From: Pleurotus ostreatus/Saccharomyces cerevisiae fusant
Taxonomy: Eukaryota > Opisthokonta
DNA length: 20,050 nucleotides
NCBI GenBank assembly: GCA_024196135.1
Contig: JAMQCK010000555.1
Location: forward strand, 1 to 20,050
Direction: 5' to 3'
The notes below the pieces were generated by a model that worked only from the letters and a program-made list of their open reading frames with translations, made no database searches and was not told where the DNA came from. The position numbers were made by a program, and so were the translations under genes. Position 1 is the first letter of the stretch. Every line of letters starts with the position of its first letter. This document shows, in pieces, positions 16,171-20,050 of this stretch.

Positions 16171-19136
16171 TCAGTACTCACCATGCGAAGCACCATTCCC
16201 GTTCGCATGCGCAGCGCCATTCCCATGCCCATTTGACACCCCATTCCCGTGCCCATTTGGCACCTCATTCCCATCCGCCTTCCCCCTCAGCCCATCCACA
16301 TACTTCTGCGCCTTCCCCAGCATCCAGATCGGGAACGCGAACTTGAAGTTCGGGTACGAGATCGCGCAGGTCTTGTTAAACACGCCCTCGATGGCTTCTT
16401 GGGGCCAGGAGCCGTCCTGTCGAGGAAGTTAGCACAATGGTTTTGAGGGACGGGTAACCGACAGTACGGTCGGGGGAGGGGGAGGTGTGGAGAAGATAGG
16501 TAGATTGGGAACACGCACAGGATTCTGCCTTGACATAACAAGGCGCGCAGCGCGTTCAATGGGCTCTGGGTGCGGGTACTTGGCGTGCATGAGCGCCATC
16601 GCGGCCCAGCAGGTCTGCACGGACTGCGTCTGCTCGTGCTCGACCCAGCGGCTCTGCTCGCAGGACTATATGCGACGCGTCAGTCATCATTCTCGTCCCG
16701 GTGCTTTTCCTTCATCTCCCAGCACGTAAGACTAGAGACTGACCTTATAGCTCTCTCCCCAACCCCCATCCTCCCTCTGGTGACTAAGGAGGAAGTCGCA
16801 TGCCTTGCGCGCATACGGACTCGTCTCGTACGTCTCGCCGACGAGGGATAGGCTCTCCGTGGCGAACATAGCCGCGTAGGTGAAGCAGATGCCCCAAGAG
16901 CCGATCCAGCCGCCTTCGGGCGTCTGCGCGTTGTGGATGTACTCTATGGCGTCGCGGATGGTGCGGCTGGGGGTGAGGTGTGAGTGTTGGTTCAAATTAA
17001 GTAGGCAAAGGAATATTGGGAATGCAGCAGAAAATGGATGGAGTACGTACTCGATCTCCTGTGCACGATAGTCCGGGAAAAGCTTACGGAAGTGGGAGAG
17101 CGCGGTCACGACGGAGGTCGTGCATTCGGGGTAGCAGTATTCGACCATGATGTTGCCTGATGTTCATATGAGATGACGTCGAGAGCAAAGCAAACGGGAT
17201 CGAGCTTACCGAAGACCTCGGCCGGATTGAGAAGCTCCATCCATTGCGGTCCGCGGATGGCCTCGTAGCTGGCGTACCCGCCGCCCGGGTTCTGCATGGT
17301 GAGAAGGCGGTCGACAGGCCAGCGTAAGCGCTCGTCAGAGACGCGCTTTGGCATGTAGCTGGGCGCATCGTCAGGTCGGGTTTGATTCAGAGACAGATGG
17401 ACGTACTCGAGGTGACTCTGCAAGAACATAACGGACTTCATGCCCTCGGCTGTACAGTCCGAGACGAGGTAACTCTGCTCTTTTGTGCTGCGGAACCGTT
17501 AGCAAGAGGGCCCGCGCAGAATATCATTGGCCTTACCTGAACCCCCAAGCTCCCTTCGTCGCCATCCGATACGCCTCCTTAAAGTGCTTCGGATTGTCCA
17601 GCATCTGCCCCTCATCCAACCACTCTAGCGCCTTCCTCATGCACTCCCGATTCTCCTCCAACTCCGCCAGCCCCGTCTCCACACACGCCTGCGTGATAAA
17701 CGCAATATCCCACAACTGGCTCCCATTCGTCCCGCAGATCCGCATCCCCTCGGGGCCCAGCCACATAAAGTCGTGCCGCTTGATCTCGTGCTGCTTCCAC
17801 GCCTCGCTGTTCGCGCCCTCGCGGTGGAAGCGCGCGACGAGGTTGAACATCTTGTTCACGGGGGCGAGGGTCTGGTAGGATGTGTTCTCGTCCTCCATGA
17901 CGATGAGCTCGTAGGCGCGGTTGATGCCGGCGTTGAGTAAGGGCGGGAAGGAGCATTGGCCGTAGGTGGTGAGGACGACGTTGATGAGGTCGTAGATGGC
18001 GGAGTGCGGGGCGTAGAGGTCGACGGAGGCGATGTTGTTGCGCTGCGCGGGCCAATAGATCTTGTAGTAGTCCTCGGTGTACAGTTCCTGTAGATTGCGT
18101 GATGAGCATCGATGTCTCTACGAATGGGGGGAAGGTCTCACTTGACGCAGAGCCAGCGTCAGGTCGTTTGTTGGCATCTTGAACCTGACACCGTACAGGT
18201 AGCTCATGGCTAGGTACGGTTGTCGAACGTGAATCCACCATCGTGAGGGGTGAATCGGAAGCCATTCGGGTAAGAGCCTATATGTATGTCAGAGCAATCT
18301 TCATGCGAGTTCAGACAATGAGCTCACCATAGTTCTGGTGGCACTGGGTTTACACCCTCCCAGTCGTAGACGTTGAGTAGCGCCAGCCAAAATTTACCCC
18401 ATGCGGGAATAGCAGCGCAGCCCCCTGGACATTTGTGAGAAGACCGTAGAGCGTCCTTCGAGAAAGTACATACCCAGCTGGTGCAATTTGGCCCTTGCCT
18501 TTGCACACGTTGGGTGCTCGGCGTCCACACCGAGAAGCCGTAGCGCCACATAATTCAGGCCTGTGCCGAACACAGTCGACTGGCCCTCTATGTGACTGTA
18601 GTCGCCGATGAGCACAAGAGTGGGTTGTACGACATAGAAACGATACTTACAGTCCCCACCCGCCATCCTCCTTTGCCATATTTATTAGGTAGCGAATCAT
18701 CTCGCGGCGCTCAGGGTCCTTGAACGGCATGCCCGAGACGTACGACCCAATGACAAAGCCTGGAAGCAGGAACATAGGTCCGCCATACTCTCCTGGCCAG
18801 TGCCCGTCGTGTGCCTGTAGGTGTTTGTAGAACTCCATTCCATTCCGAGCGGCCTCGAAAAAGTTGTTCGGCTTCGGGAGGGCGGGGAGGTTCTGAGAAA
18901 GGTAAGCAAAGGTTAGTACTGTCTCATAGATCAAAGAAGTAAAGTCCGAAACTACTAACCAGAGGTATACCCATCCAGAACTTGTCCACGTCGTTCATGG
19001 GCCACTTCTCGCACTCCTCGTCCGTCTCGAGGTAATGCCACGTGTGACGCCCGCCATCGTTGACCAGCAAGCGCCAGCGGTTGTAGTCAGTAACGGGCTG
19101 CTTGCCGGACACTGGGGCGTCAATGCGGTTGTACAT
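16171..19136 (-). CDS. ERG7: Lanosterol synthase (oxidosqualene cyclase)
   Basis: Exons in minus-strand order are 19136-18960, 18892-18651, 18595-18474, 18424-18328, 18277-18142, 18087-17537, 17487-17407, 17358-17210, 17156-17051, 16966-16744, 16665-16519 and 16416-16171. They give 758 residues with consistent phases. The enzyme cyclises 2,3-oxidosqualene to lanosterol in ergosterol synthesis at the ER or lipid droplets. The catalytic acid lies in DCTAE at 452-456, and His229 in RWWIHVR matches the yeast active-site histidine. QW-type repeats include [38 protein letters not shown] and [27 protein letters not shown] is also present. The length is close to the family norm, but the last 40 or so residues add a glycine/asparagine-rich tail. 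The minus-strand frame upstream meets a stop before any other ATG. Confidence 0.96.
16190..16263. repeat. 24-base tandem repeat coding the ERG7 C-terminal tail
   Basis: The last exon of ERG7 contains about three imperfect 24-base units, with matching cores at 16219-16235 and 16243-16259. Each encodes eight residues of the type NGHGNGxx. The tail lies beyond the point where yeast Erg7 ends, so it is an appended low-complexity extension rather than part of the cyclase fold. Confidence 0.75.
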
Positions 19137-19757
19137 GACGGTCCGGAAGATGTTTGCGGAGCCCTGCGCGGGGAAGTACTTGGGACTTTGGAAATGGTCC
19201 GATTTCGGGCAACGCCGAAGGGAGAACCCGTGCCATCACATGACCGCGTCCCGAACTTCAACTTGGGCTCCTCTGCGAGTTTTCCGCTTGACATCGGACA
19301 CGGCAAGGAGTGGACGTTGCAAGCGATTTTGTCCATGAAAAGCAAGACGGTTGAGGCATACGGTATAAGCGTGCAACGACGAGATAGAGTAAATACTGCA
19401 AAAAGCGACAACAGTGACGAGTAAGCAATACGATGAGGCGGGGGCAATGGAAGGCGAGCGAGCGCGCTGGCCGCACAGGCGGCGCACAGTCGCGGCCGAG
19501 GAGCAGGGGGTGGCATACGGCTTGGAGGAGTAGGTGTACAGTGAGTATATGTTAAAGAGGGGAAGATGGACGAGGAAGTATACGGAGGGGGGAAGTATAC
19601 GTATGATAGAACTATGACCCTATAAAACGAACGGATATGCTACGCAAGAATTCGAAGGCGAAGGTAGAGGACAGCACATCTGAGATTATGATGCATGCAA
19701 ACGGGGAAGGGGGAGGGACGGGAATGGCGGCAGCCGATCGTCCGTTTCCGTTTATAT
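19137..19757. promoter_or_regulatory. ERG7 upstream region
   Basis: This 621-base interval carries the ERG7 promoter and the 3' side of a possible gene at the right edge. An E-box-like ATCACATGAC lies at 19235-19244. A TATAAAA on the plus strand at 19621-19627 has no plus-strand gene to serve. Purine-rich tracts on the plus strand (about 19555-19600) read as CT-rich on the ERG7 strand. No gene is recognised. Confidence 0.45.
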
Positions 19758-19980
19758 CTAACCGATGTCCGTAGCCTCGAGGCGCGGGTGCCGAGTAGGC
19801 GTGGCCGGCCTGGCGGCTGACACGACAGCGGACTCAGTCTTCGTCCCTGCGTAGGCCTGCGTGTTTGCTGCGGTTGAGATACAATGTCCGATTAGGCCAA
19901 AGAAGTACATACAGTTAACGATGTGGAGCAGGCCGTCCTCTCCTTCCTTCAAGTCCTTCCGTATAGACACATGCCCTGAT
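19758..19980 (-). CDS. Possible 3' end of a further gene, partial
   Basis: A minus-strand frame ends at a TAG at 19758. A plausible model joins an exon 19980-19913 to the terminal exon 19867-19758 across a 45-base intron with GTATGT and CCGCAG ends. The 5' side could begin at the CAG acceptor at 19981-19983 or continue beyond the window. The peptide reads RKDLKEGEDGLLHIVN, then SNTQAYAGTKTESA and a proline/threonine-rich end. It lacks a recognisable domain, so the product is unknown. The call rests only on splice consensus and an open frame. Confidence 0.35.
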
Positions 19981-20050
19981 CTGTGATTGAGCACTCCGAG
20001 GGCCTGACTGCACCTCTATGCTGCGACTGACTGGCGGCTCTGCTTCGCCC

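Overview
The window looks like nuclear DNA of a filamentous basidiomycete, most likely an Agaricomycete. The evidence is short introns of about 45-100 bases with GT-AG ends and CTNAN-like branch points, GC-rich coding sequence, CT-rich tracts ahead of start codons, and a run of basidiomycete-type F-box paralogs. I cannot name a species. No rRNA, tRNA, CRISPR array or transposon was recognised. All exon maps were worked out by hand from splice-site consensus, phase and family conservation.

Left third (510-6843): three intronless F-box paralogs. The first is on the minus strand and diverges from the second, and the second and third point the same way. They share an F-box followed by a long, variable leucine-rich-like region, but their N-termini differ (coiled coil in two, serine-rich in one).

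Middle (7524-14427): an 11-exon SLC35F-type membrane transporter (minus), an intronless OHCU decarboxylase of urate degradation (minus), a 1.4-kb stretch without a gene I can resolve, and a five-exon protein with a low-complexity N-terminus and a conserved C-terminal domain of unknown function (minus).

Right third (14428-19136): LEO1, a subunit of the Paf1 transcription elongation complex (plus, 4 exons), lies tail-to-tail with ERG7, lanosterol synthase of ergosterol synthesis (minus, 12 exons). Only 168 bases separate their stop codons. A possible 3' end of a further minus-strand gene lies at the right edge.

The genes do not form one pathway. LEO1, ERG7, the OHCU decarboxylase and the transporter are housekeeping or metabolic genes rich in introns (the decarboxylase excepted). 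The F-box cluster looks like a lineage-specific expansion next to them. The most novel items are the F-box trio, the unknown conserved domain protein with several stop-free introns of 3n length, and several short palindromic or tandem repeats between genes.
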